Positions 1 through 7,632 of a stretch of 64,000 nucleotides of DNA are shown here, piece by piece (position 1 is the first letter of the stretch; every line of letters begins with the position of its first letter). The translations under genes and the position numbers were made by a program. The notes below the pieces were generated by a model. It saw nothing but the letters and a program-made list of their open reading frames with translations. It did no database searches and had not been told where the DNA came from. The stretch is from Betaproteobacteria bacterium (lineage in GTDB: Bacteria > Pseudomonadota > Gammaproteobacteria > Burkholderiales > Rhodocyclaceae): NCBI GenBank assembly GCA_016234745.1, contig JACRAR010000030.1:1-64000 (forward strand), given 5' to 3'.

Positions 1-144
1 TAGCGCGAGTGCCAATGCCGGTGTCTTCGACAGCCGCCACGGGCCATGCGCCGACTTGCTGGTGTTCCATGCTTCGCGGACAGTGACACCGCGCTTGCGC
101 AGTTCCCGATAGCCGGCCGACCCCCATTGTTTCCAGAGATACCT
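1..144 (-). pseudogene. Group II intron reverse transcriptase/maturase, C-terminal fragment
   Basis: The minus-strand frame from 144 to 1 encodes 48 codons beginning RYLWKQWGSAGYRELRKRGV and continuing with WNTSKSAHGPWRL. This is the signature of the C-terminal maturase (GIIM) domain of bacterial group II intron proteins. There is no start codon, and the palm and finger domains are absent because the fragment is fused directly to domain I RNA sequence. It runs off the left edge, so whether its own stop is intact cannot be seen. It is not a functional reverse transcriptase as it stands. Confidence 0.8.
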
Positions 145-423
145 TCCCTGCATAGACGCCGGATTTATGACCGAAGGAAATCCCCGTGGGACAAAATGCA
201 TCCCAACTACCGCAGATGGAGGACTTCACGGTCACGTGCCCGCTCGTCCCGGATGCATCACGCCTCATATCCGATTCTTGTTCATCGTCCCGCAGTTTCG
301 GATTGGGCTTCCTTCAGACCCCGCCTCACGGCGACGCCCTTGCCCTTCTCCTTGCCTTCGGCTCTGCAATACCTGGCCATAGGACTTTCACCTATGAAGT
401 AACGCGCCATGCTCGGCGCACAC
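1..423 (-). mobile_element. Internally deleted group IIC (attC-type) intron, continues past left edge
   Basis: Read on the minus strand, the element starts at 423 with GTGTG, the group II intron 5' consensus, followed by a domain I-type stretch including GGTGAAAGTCC. About 235 bp (190-423) match 2340-2573 with roughly ten mismatches by eye. Near position 146 the intron sequence jumps directly into codons for the C-terminus of an intron reverse transcriptase/maturase, so the rest of domain I, domains II-III and most of the ORF are missing. The 5' end lies 5 bp from the R' arm of an attC-like site, as expected for attC-targeting group IIC introns. The 3' part lies outside the window. Confidence 0.75.
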
Positions 424-427
424 GTAG

Positions 428-486
428 AAGTCACCGGCGCTGCGCGCCTTTATCGCGCAGCGTCCGTGTGGACCGCAGGGTTATGC
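428..486 (-). other. attC-like recombination site, interrupted by a group IIC intron
   Basis: On the minus strand R'' is GCATAAC (486-480), containing the stop codon of the upstream gene, and a degenerate R' (GTGACTT, 434-428) lies just before the intron 5' end at 423. The interior is an imperfect hairpin with the arms GGACGCTGCGCG and CGCGCAGCGCC around ATAAAGG. It is aligned by analogy with the better-preserved site at 2578-2653. Position and architecture match integron attC sites; R' has drifted. Confidence 0.55.
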
Positions 487-1278
487 CTCGGCATCCGGGA
501 CCTCGCGTCGGAAGGAGGCCAGGATATCGGCTTTAAGCTGCGATGCGGACGACTTGCCCCAGAGATAACGATCCTTGTCTCGAAGCCTTGGATATTCTGG
601 TGCAGAGTTTCGCACCGCTGTGATGTATGCGGAATACCGCTCCCAGAGGGTCTGAAAATCGGCTGCATTCGCATCTTTAAAGCCTCCGAGTTCATCACAG
701 GCGCGAACATCGTAGACAGTGAAGTCTTCCGGGTAGAGAACGGTCAGGATTGCAGATGCCATCGGTAATCGAAATCCCCAGTCTTTGATGAGGACTGACA
801 GTCTCTCCCTCGGTTCCTTCGCACCAGAGATAGCGGCCATTAGCGAAGCTACTGCAACTTCCAAGTTTTCTTGGCCACCGCCGTGTGCCAGAAGTCGCCT
901 TGCTACTATTGACTTAGCACGATTGGCTTTCCACACCACGATGCTAAAGAAATCGAACGCCGTGAGAGCCTTGTCTCGCGCGTAGCGAGTCGATACGACG
1001 TTGAACAGGTAACCTTCAATGTCGTAATACTGTACATAGTCGAGGGACGTGGCTGGCTCCCAAGACGGCTCATTGAAGAGCAATTCATCGCCAGTATTTT
1101 CAAGCGTACCCAAACGTAACTTTGTTGAACAGCGTGGGCAAGTGGACGACGACGCGGATTCGAGATAGTCATCGTCAAAGTGATCGAGGGAGTAGTTAAT
1201 AGATGGTCGCCACCAGTCCTCGTAATAGAGATGGCAGTTCGGGCAGCAGACAGTAATGGATTTAGGAGGGGATGTCAT
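481..1278 (-). CDS. Cassette-borne hypothetical protein with N-terminal zinc ribbon
   Basis: This is a 265-aa protein of unknown function. It starts MTSPPKSITVCCPNC and carries a second CPRC about 30 residues later, a pattern suited to binding one zinc ion. The remainder is soluble. It contains a segment, SAILTVLYPEDFTVYDVRAC, that resembles the helix-rich core of OGG-like DNA glycosylase-fold proteins, but this similarity is weak. The frame extends upstream to 1335, which would run into the attC site, so the ATG at 1278, seven bases after R', is preferred. The stop codon lies in the next attC core site. This start-after-R', stop-in-R'' layout is typical of integron gene cassettes. Confidence 0.65.
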   Translation of the reverse strand: MTSPPKSITVCCPNCHLYYEDWWRPSINYSLDHFDDDYLESASSSTCPRCSTKLRLGTLENTGDELLFNEPSWEPATSLDYVQYYDIEGYLFNVVSTRYARDKALTAFDFFSIVVWKANRAKSIVARRLLAHGGGQENLEVAVASLMAAISGAKEPRERLSVLIKDWGFRLPMASAILTVLYPEDFTVYDVRACDELGGFKDANAADFQTLWERYSAYITAVRNSAPEYPRLRDKDRYLWGKSSASQLKADILASFRREVPDAEA

Positions 1279-1284
1279 AGAGAG

Positions 1285-1374
1285 GTATAACGTAGAGGTA
1301 ACCGGCGCCGCGGGAGAACCGAAATGAAACAGCACCCCTGCCTATTCGGCGTCCGGTTGACTGCCGAGTTATGC
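1285..1374 (-). other. attC-like site between two cassettes
   Basis: On the minus strand R'' GCATAAC (1374-1368) contains the stop codon of the 155-aa gene, and R' GTTATAC (1291-1285) lies seven bases before the ATG of the zinc-ribbon gene. Inner arms TCAACCGGACGCC and GGCGCCGGTTACC can pair. The spacing of 90 bp is within the known range for attC sites. No intron has entered this copy, which makes it the reference for the two interrupted ones. Confidence 0.65.
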
Positions 1375-1836
1375 AAGCAAGCCATGACGAACCAAATAGC
1401 TACGACCTTCCGGCTGAAGATGCCATTCAGTGTCATAGCCACTAACCCTCCAGCCCTCTGCCATGCTTAATTTTTCCAGTTCCTCAAAGTGGTGCAAGAC
1501 AACTTGCTCGTGAACCTCAAATTCAGCCGCAACTGTTGGTGCGTATTGGACGGACGTTGCAAGAAGTACAAGGAGTTTTTCTCTTATCTCTGGGAGCCTT
1601 TGGCCATGAGCATTTTCGGAAAGTTCTTTGAGTTGCTGTATCTCGATTTCTGCCTTCTCAAGATTAGTGCGAAGACCATGATTCTCAGACTCAAGCTCTT
1701 TGATTCGGAGTTCAGATGCCGACAACTTTTGCTCCAACGCGGCGTACTTATCGTTCGCCAGCGCGATGCGTTCCTTGAGGATGGCAGCAGAGCCGTGCTC
1801 GTTGATGAGTTTTTCAAAGCCGTCAAGCAACCCCAT
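1369..1836 (-). CDS. Cassette-borne coiled-coil protein, function unknown
   Basis: This 155-aa protein starts at an ATG preceded by GAGGAGACATC, a strong ribosome binding site. Residues ~20-75 are a heptad-rich coiled coil (LKERIALANDKYAALEQKL, then repeated E/L/K-rich turns). Residues ~80-155 resemble a small winged-helix domain (RLPEIREKLLVLLA, then a VVLHHFEELEKL helix and a short sheet). Such coiled-coil plus winged-helix proteins are common in integron cassettes, but no function can be assigned. Its stop codon is inside the attC R'' at 1368-1374, and the group II intron remnant lies directly upstream. Confidence 0.6.
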   Translation of the reverse strand: MGLLDGFEKLINEHGSAAILKERIALANDKYAALEQKLSASELRIKELESENHGLRTNLEKAEIEIQQLKELSENAHGQRLPEIREKLLVLLATSVQYAPTVAAEFEVHEQVVLHHFEELEKLSMAEGWRVSGYDTEWHLQPEGRSYLVRHGLLA

Positions 1837-1851
1837 GATGTCTCCTCATTG

Positions 1852-2573
1852 CATAATCGGGATAGGGAGAAGCCTCACGGCTTCCCCCTCCCACACCACC
1901 GGACGTACGGGTCACGTATCCGGCGGTTCGGCAGATTAGGTCAATGTGTAGAGCATACCGCCTCTGCACGCCAACCGGAGCGTCTCTTCCGGCCGCGCCA
2001 ACTTTGGATTCATTCCAGCCACCGGGCTTGCGCCCCATGGACTCGCCGAATGCAATACCGCTGTTCCTTGGCAAGCGACTTCTCCTCTCTTTCAATCCCC
2101 TTGCGGGGGAACCGTTCGGGCCTTCAGTGTTCAGCTTTGCGGCTCATGCATATCTGGAGCTGCGTCTTTCGACATTGCAGTGCCTCACTAGCGTTGCCTG
2201 CCTCCGACCTAATACGCCCTCTGCTGACTCCTCCACGGTATTCAGCACCCGTTTCCAAGTGCCCAGCTTCGATCCTCCAAAGCGCCGGAGAGGCCTCCCG
2301 GGGTAAGACTCGTTACCTTCACTGCATAGACGCCAGATTTACAAAATGCACCCCAGCTACCGCAGATGGAGGGCTTCGCGGTCACGTGCCCGCTCGCCCC
2401 GGATGCATCACGCCTCATATCTGGTTCTTGTTCATCGCCCCGCAGCTTCGGATTGGGCTTCCTTCAGACCCCGCCTCGCGGCGACGCCCTTGCCCTTCTC
2501 CTTGCCTTCGGCTCTGCAATACCTGGCCATAGGACTTTCACCTATGAAGTAACGCGCCATGCTCGGCGCACAC
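1852..2573 (-). mobile_element. ORF-less group IIC (attC-type) intron remnant with both ends
   Basis: On the minus strand the element starts GTGTG at 2573 and ends with a domain V/VI-like region. A hairpin at about 1896-1926 pairs ACCGCCGGATACG with CGTACGTCCGGTGGT, followed by GTGTGGGAGGGGG and a GGAAGCC/GGCTTC hairpin at 1865-1888. This is the usual 3' end of these introns. About 720 bp remain instead of roughly 2 kb. The middle (1930-2340) has no recognisable reverse-transcriptase coding. The exact 3' boundary near 1852 is estimated. It sits between the attC of the DUF2806-like gene and the coiled-coil gene. Confidence 0.7.
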
Positions 2574-2577
2574 GTAG

Positions 2578-2653
2578 AGCTAACAGGCGCGGCGCGGCTT
2601 TATCGCGCAGCGTCCAGCGACTGAAAGGAGCGAGGTTGAGCGCAGTGTTAGGT
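2578..2653 (-). other. attC site with group IIC intron inserted beside R'
   Basis: On the minus strand R'' is ACCTAAC (2653-2647), overlapping the stop codon of the upstream gene, and R' is GTTAGCT (2584-2578). The inner arm CGCTCAACCTCG and the GGACGCTGCGCG...CGCGGCGCGCC hairpin around ATAAAGC give the typical foldable attC. The intron begins 5 bp beyond R', on the attC strand expected for group IIC-attC introns. Confidence 0.7.
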
Positions 2654-3598
2654 TCCTTGTTGAACCTCAGCAATCTCGGGGCCAATGCTCTTAACCCAAG
2701 CATCGAAGATTTCGAGACCGAGGGCGTTTTCTTTGGGGTCATACAGTGACGCAATTGAGTCTCCCAATGGCGTAAGAATAATTCCGCTGACTGAAAGTCG
2801 CTGTTTCGTCTTGAGGATGTAATACTTGCTGCCACATGCGACCTGAAACATGCCGTTCTCTGGAATTTGCTTCTGTGAAGTGAGCAAATCTCCCATCAAG
2901 CCAAGATCGTTAAGTAGGAACGTAACGTTACCAAGTCGGTAACTATCGCCCAACGCACAGTTGGGAATGAAGCGTTCGTAATACCCTTGGTGATTTGGAA
3001 TCATGTATCGCCCCAGGACAACTGAGCAGACGTCAATCAGCGATGCAAATGCGTGGAAGATGTGGTCGTCAACGGTTCCGATAAACCAAAGCGCCCGCGG
3101 GCTGATGCTGCCAGGATTCTGGGCTTCACGTGCCATAGCGCGTGAGAGGAGTTCCTGACGCCAGGCTTCATTCTGAAGACGGGCCAACTCGTCGAAGCGG
3201 TCTTGCCAAGATGATGAAATTTCGCCTTGAGGCTTGTCAGGCGCCGTTTCGGCCGGCTGACCTTCTGATTCTTTCGGAAGGTATTCGAGCGCCTTTTGAT
3301 ACACGCCAAGGCGGCGGATTTCCTTGTCAAGATCTCCGACATCGCGCTTGATTCTGAATCGTTCTTCTTCGGACGTTTCATAGTATTTCTCGAGCAGCTT
3401 CCGGCGAACATCGGTTAGGGTTCGGACTTCCGCGAGCATTAGCTCTTTGCACGCCTCAACTTGCGCCAAGCGCATTTGATGTTGCGCGAACGCTTCTGAT
3501 GCTTTTGCGCTTTGCGATAGTACGAATGGCCCGATAGCTTTGACTATGCCCAACGCAGCGCGGGAAATTCTCGATGTGGATGGCAAATTGTCGGTCAT
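2648..3598 (-). CDS. DUF2806-like cassette protein
   Basis: This 316-aa protein has a helical, charged N-terminal half (repeated E/K/R heptads around residues 40-100). It is followed by WQDRFDELARLQNEAWRQEL and a ...NPGSISPRALWFIGTVDDH core, the pattern I associate with DUF2806/TIGR03899 proteins, whose function is unknown. There are no transmembrane segments or signal peptide. The ATG at 3598 lies eight bases from a core-site-like GTTAGGT, and the stop is inside the attC R'' at 2647-2653, so this is a complete gene cassette. The family assignment is from memory of motifs. Confidence 0.6.
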   Translation of the reverse strand: MTDNLPSTSRISRAALGIVKAIGPFVLSQSAKASEAFAQHQMRLAQVEACKELMLAEVRTLTDVRRKLLEKYYETSEEERFRIKRDVGDLDKEIRRLGVYQKALEYLPKESEGQPAETAPDKPQGEISSSWQDRFDELARLQNEAWRQELLSRAMAREAQNPGSISPRALWFIGTVDDHIFHAFASLIDVCSVVLGRYMIPNHQGYYERFIPNCALGDSYRLGNVTFLLNDLGLMGDLLTSQKQIPENGMFQVACGSKYYILKTKQRLSVSGIILTPLGDSIASLYDPKENALGLEIFDAWVKSIGPEIAEVQQGT

Positions 3599-3605
3599 AG
3601 AAGGA

Positions 3606-3659
3606 ACCTAACTTAAAGTAGACATCTGCCACAAATGGCTATAGCTGGCCATTTGTGGC
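3606..3659 (-). other. Array-end core site plus 11-bp inverted repeat
   Basis: The minus strand reads GTTAGGT (3612-3606), matching the GTTRRRY core, just before the first cassette gene. Upstream is a perfect inverted repeat, GCCACAAATGG (3628-3638) and CCATTTGTGGC (3649-3659), with a 10-base loop. I could not find a matching R'' beyond it, so this could be an attI remnant, an eroded attC or a transcription terminator for the 155-aa gene to the right. No T-tract follows the hairpin. Confidence 0.45.
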
Positions 3660-3684
3660 CAATGCTGGAAATAAATATCCATTT

Positions 3685-4152
3685 CTAGGCATGTCCTGTT
3701 TTCCGTATCTGGCCATTATCCGCGACAACCCGGTCCTTCAGTCCTAGATGGCGGACAGCGGTTCGGGGCAGGTGCCAGAGTTTTTTCCGGGCATCCCATA
3801 CGCCGCCTGCTGCCTTGACTTGCTGCCGCAACGTGCTCTCTCGATAGTCGATTCGCACCAGGGAAAAGTCTGGCTTGCCGGGACGTTCGTCGACCACCAG
3901 TTCGACCGTGGTGTAACGCCGGGTGCCTGCTGCTGCCCCGCGATAGCGCACGCAGACCAGCGCGGCACCGAAACGTGCCAGCAGACGCCGGGTGCCCGCT
4001 GCGCCGGCGGCGAGTTTTTTCGTGACTGCAGCCGCGGCCACGCCCGGGCCGTTGTGACCCTGGGTCGCCGCGCGGGCTTGCGGATCAATCCATACGTCCA
4101 TTCGGCGAACTCCCCCTGATGTGTTGGCAGCGCTGTCGTTCGCGACGCTCAT
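3685..4152 (-). CDS. Conserved hypothetical protein coupled to addA
   Basis: This 155-aa protein starts nine bases after the addA stop, so it is probably co-transcribed with addBA. Residues 1-55 are low-complexity Ala/Gly-rich. The C-terminal part (LLARFGAALVCVRYR, then YTTVELVVDE, then LRQQVKAAGGVWDARKKLWH, then LGLKDRVV) is a recognisable conserved module seen in many environmental proteobacteria, with no function known to me. The KAAGG-W-RKLW motif suggests a small nucleic-acid-binding or structural fold, but this is a guess. The gene marks the border between the housekeeping region and the cassette array. Confidence 0.6.
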   Translation of the reverse strand: MSVANDSAANTSGGVRRMDVWIDPQARAATQGHNGPGVAAAAVTKKLAAGAAGTRRLLARFGAALVCVRYRGAAAGTRRYTTVELVVDERPGKPDFSLVRIDYRESTLRQQVKAAGGVWDARKKLWHLPRTAVRHLGLKDRVVADNGQIRKTGHA

Positions 4153-4161
4153 GCCAACAGC

Positions 4162-7100
4162 CTATGTATTCAGAATACCGCCTTCCGCCATGGCGGGCAA
4201 ATCCGCCAGTTCGACCAGCCGGCCGTGCGCGGCGTAGAAAATCGCCAGCCGCTGCGGCAGCCCCTCCTCCTCGAACAGGCGCGCATAGCGCTCGAGCTGG
4301 GCGCGGTAGCGTTCGGCGTGGCCGGGCAGCGCGGCATCCGCATCGTCGAGTTGCGTTGTCTTGTAGTCGATGATCCAGCGCTGGCCGTCCTCGACGAAGC
4401 AGCGATCGACGATGTGGGTGGCGACATTCTCGCGGCCGCGTTCGCCGGCGAGCCTGGCCACGGCCAGCTCCGCGGCGCTGTCCGGGCGCGGCTGCAGCAC
4501 CCAGCGGCCGGCAGCGCTGGCCAGCGTGGCTTGCACGATCGCGGCGGCCTGCGCCGCGCCCTGCTTCGCCACCGCGCCGCTGTGGCCGCGCTGGGTCAGC
4601 CACAGCGCCATGGCCGGCTGCAGGGCGTCGAGGCGCTGCTGGCTCCATTCCGCGGTGCCGCTGCGGGCGATCATCTCCAGGTAGGCATGCACCAGGGTGC
4701 CGACGCTGGCGGCGAGCGGGTCGGCGGTTTCCCCGCCATGCGCCTGGGCGGCGCCGGCCTGCGCCAGCGCCGCGTCCGGCGGCTGCGGTGGCGCTGCCTG
4801 CTGCAGAATTTCCGCCACGGCGGGTGCGCTGACCCGCACCAGCTTGGGCACGAAGCGGCTTTGCCGATCCGCCGCCCTTTCTGCGGCCACGGCCAGATTC
4901 CCGCCCGCCGCGGCAGCGGCAAAATCGCCGGCAACGCTGTCCCAGAGCAGGCCGAGAAAGGTTCCGGAGGGCCGGACCGGCTCGCCGTCATCATTGGTTT
5001 TCGCCACGCCGACCAGATGCAGGCTGCGGATCGCCCGCGTGGCGGCGACGTAGAGCACGCGCGCGGCCTCGTTGGCGGAGCGTTCCTGTTCGAGCAGGCG
5101 CAGGTAGTCGTAAGGCGTCGGCGCTGAGTCGTTGCCGGCGCTACCGTGGTTGCTACCGCTGTTGCCAAATGAGCGCTTCCTGAGCGGCGCGGCGACCAGT
5201 TGTTCGCTCAGGCCTTCCAGCGCCACTTCCTCCCACAGCATCAGTTCGTGCTCATCGCTGCGCCCTTTGCGCTGCAGTCCCGGCAGGATCACGCAGTCGA
5301 ACTCGAGGCCCTTGGCCTTGTGGATGGTCATGAATTGCAGTGTGCCGTCGGCCTGCGCATCCGGCGCGGCGTAGAGCGCCGCCACGTCCTGTTCAAGCCG
5401 GTCGAGGCGGAAACGTCCGGCGGCCTCGAGTTCGTCGAGCAAGTCGAAATAGGCCTGGGCATCGGCGATTTCAGCCGGCCCTTGCAAACAGGCCGCGCCG
5501 CCCAGTTGGAGCCAGACGCCCTCGAGCCAGCGGCGCAGGCGCGCCCGCCCCTGCTGGGCGAAAGCTTCGGCCAGCACTCCGCGCAGATGGGCAAGGCGCT
5601 GCCGGCCGTCGGCGGAAAGACGCTGCAGGCGTTCTGCGTCGCCGATCAACTGCCACAGCGTCGCCATCTGGTCGTCGGCTGCCAGCGCGTGCAGGTCGGC
5701 CAGCTTCAGACCGCACCAGGGTGCACGCAGGATGGCCAGCCAGTTCACCCGGTCGGCGCGATGCAGCAGGGCGCGCGTCAGCGCCAGCAGGTCCTGCACC
5801 GTCTGGCGCGCGGCGAGACCTTCGATCTCGACCGCGGCAAAGCGCAGCTCCGGCTGCTCGCGGCGGATCAGCGCCACCAGGGCATCGAGGTGGTTTCGGG
5901 CGCGCACCAGCACGGCAATTTTTCCGGCTGGGTCCTGCGCGCGTTCATGCGCGATGATCTCGAGGATGCGTTGCGCCTCGTGCAGCCCAGCATCTTCCGC
6001 GGACGTTTCGCGGTCGAAGACGATGGCATGGACCTGGACGCCCGCATTCGCGCCAGTCTGCTCGCGCGTGGCGACGAAGGGCCGATACTGGATGGCGCCG
6101 CTGGTGACGCTGTCCTGCGCCGGGAAGATGCCGGCGAAACTGTGGTTGACCCAGTCGACCAGCGCCGCGCCGGAACGGTTGTTGCGGCACAGGCGCAGGC
6201 GCTGCAGGCGGATGCGGCCGATGCCTGTGTCGGCGGCGCGCAGGAACAGGCCGACATCGGCCTTGCGGAAACGATAGATCGATTGCATCGGGTCGCCGAC
6301 GGCGAACAGGGTGCGTCCGTCGCCTTCCTGCCAGCCGGCGGTGAGCCGTTGCAGCAACTGCACCTGGGTCGGGCTGGTGTCCTGGAATTCATCGACCAGC
6401 AGATGCTGGATGCGGTAATCGAGCTGCAGCGCCAGGTCGCTCGGCGTGTCCTCGTCGCCCAGCGCCAGCAGGGCGCGTTGCGCCACTTCGACGAAATCGG
6501 CCTCGCCCTGCTCGTTGAACACCGTCCACAGTTGGGCCGCCGCCAGCTTCAGCAAGACCGCCAGGGCCGCCACGGTGCGCCCTTCCTCCTCGCTGTAGCG
6601 CGGGTCGGGCAACTTGCGGATGCGGGCGATGGCGTCTGCCTGCTCCTGGGACAGGCCGGCCAGGCAGTCCAGCAGCGCCTGCTTGTGCACTGCCGATTCC
6701 TTGCCGGGGGGCAGGCCTTCATTCACCGTGAATTTCTTGCGCAGCGTGCCTTTGCCGGTCAGCAGCAGGTCGCACAGGGCACGCCACTGCGGCAAGGCCT
6801 CGGGGATCGCCGGCAGCGGTGCATTCCAGTCGGCGAGCCGTGCGAGGGGTGTCTCGCCGTCGACATGCGCTGCCGCGAAGCGCGCCGCCGGCATCAGGCG
6901 GCTTTGCAGTCCGGCATCGAGGCAGGCCACGGCGCGCTCCAGGTCGCGCTGCACCAGCAGGCCCAGGCCGCGTGCGGATTCCGCGGAGCGTTCGCGGGTG
7001 CCATGGGCGACGGTGTGGCGCAGCCACTGGTCGCGCCGCGCCAGCATGCTGGTCAGCAGCTTGGCCAGATGCTGGGCATCGTTGTCGAGGTGGCGCAGTG

Positions 7101-7632
7101 CCTCGGCGACAACTTCGCCGACGGCACCCGCTTCATCCAGCAGGGCGATGGTGCGGCGTGCCGCTTCCTCGTAGTGGCGCTTGGGATCGTCGCCGATTTT
7201 CGGCTGCACGCCGAAGCGCGACAGGAACGGCAGTTGCCGGGCGAGGCTGGCGCACAAGGCATCAATGGTCAGGATGCGCAGTCGCGCCGGCTGTGCGATC
7301 AGTTGCCAGCCGCGCTCCGTACCAGCGGCCAGCGCCTGCTGCGCCAGCGCGTAGGTGATGCGCTGATGCGCGGCCTGCGGCTGTTCGCCGGCGGCAGCAC
7401 GCTCCAGACTGACCAGGATGCGGTTGCGCATCTCGGCGGCAGCCTTGTTGGTGAAGGTGATGGCGACAATCTCTTCGGGTTCGGCCACCACCGCCAGCAG
7501 GCGCAGATAGCGCTGCGTCAGCAGCTCGGTCTTGCCCGCTCCGGCGGGGGCCTCGACGATGAAGGAGCCGAGCTCCAGCGCGCGCTCGCGGCTGCGGCGG
7601 TCTTCTTCGAGCAGTTGTGCCTGGCTATTCAT
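4162..7632 (-). CDS. addA: ATP-dependent helicase/nuclease AddA (UvrD-like), double-strand break repair
   Basis: This 1156-aa protein belongs to the UvrD/RecB-type SF1 helicases that, with AddB, resect double-strand breaks for RecA loading. Walker A is at residues 28-35 (APAGAGKT), motif II is VDEFQDTSPTQ, a later motif is MTIHKAKGLEFD, and a C-terminal PD-(D/E)XK nuclease shows RWIIDYKT. The ATG at 7632 overlaps the addB stop (ATGAATAG, 8 bp), indicating translational coupling. The frame is open ~100 codons further upstream, but that stretch is antisense-like filler within addB and lacks the family N-terminus. It is cytoplasmic. A long plus-strand ORF over this gene (5200-7710) is a codon-bias shadow. 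Confidence 0.93.
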   Translation of the reverse strand: MNSQAQLLEEDRRSRERALELGSFIVEAPAGAGKTELLTQRYLRLLAVVAEPEEIVAITFTNKAAAEMRNRILVSLERAAAGEQPQAAHQRITYALAQQALAAGTERGWQLIAQPARLRILTIDALCASLARQLPFLSRFGVQPKIGDDPKRHYEEAARRTIALLDEAGAVGEVVAEALRHLDNDAQHLAKLLTSMLARRDQWLRHTVAHGTRERSAESARGLGLLVQRDLERAVACLDAGLQSRLMPAARFAAAHVDGETPLARLADWNAPLPAIPEALPQWRALCDLLLTGKGTLRKKFTVNEGLPPGKESAVHKQALLDCLAGLSQEQADAIARIRKLPDPRYSEEEGRTVAALAVLLKLAAAQLWTVFNEQGEADFVEVAQRALLALGDEDTPSDLALQLDYRIQHLLVDEFQDTSPTQVQLLQRLTAGWQEGDGRTLFAVGDPMQSIYRFRKADVGLFLRAADTGIGRIRLQRLRLCRNNRSGAALVDWVNHSFAGIFPAQDSVTSGAIQYRPFVATREQTGANAGVQVHAIVFDRETSAEDAGLHEAQRILEIIAHERAQDPAGKIAVLVRARNHLDALVALIRREQPELRFAAVEIEGLAARQTVQDLLALTRALLHRADRVNWLAILRAPWCGLKLADLHALAADDQMATLWQLIGDAERLQRLSADGRQRLAHLRGVLAEAFAQQGRARLRRWLEGVWLQLGGAACLQGPAEIADAQAYFDLLDELEAAGRFRLDRLEQDVAALYAAPDAQADGTLQFMTIHKAKGLEFDCVILPGLQRKGRSDEHELMLWEEVALEGLSEQLVAAPLRKRSFGNSGSNHGSAGNDSAPTPYDYLRLLEQERSANEAARVLYVAATRAIRSLHLVGVAKTNDDGEPVRPSGTFLGLLWDSVAGDFAAAAAGGNLAVAAERAADRQSRFVPKLVRVSAPAVAEILQQAAPPQPPDAALAQAGAAQAHGGETADPLAASVGTLVHAYLEMIARSGTAEWSQQRLDALQPAMALWLTQRGHSGAVAKQGAAQAAAIVQATLASAAGRWVLQPRPDSAAELAVARLAGERGRENVATHIVDRCFVEDGQRWIIDYKTTQLDDADAALPGHAERYRAQLERYARLFEEEGLPQRLAIFYAAHGRLVELADLPAMAEGGILNT

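Noticed and set aside
1489-2532. 347-aa plus-strand ORF spanning cassette and intron
   Set aside because: It crosses the intron boundary and the antisense of the coiled-coil gene, so it is a chance frame.
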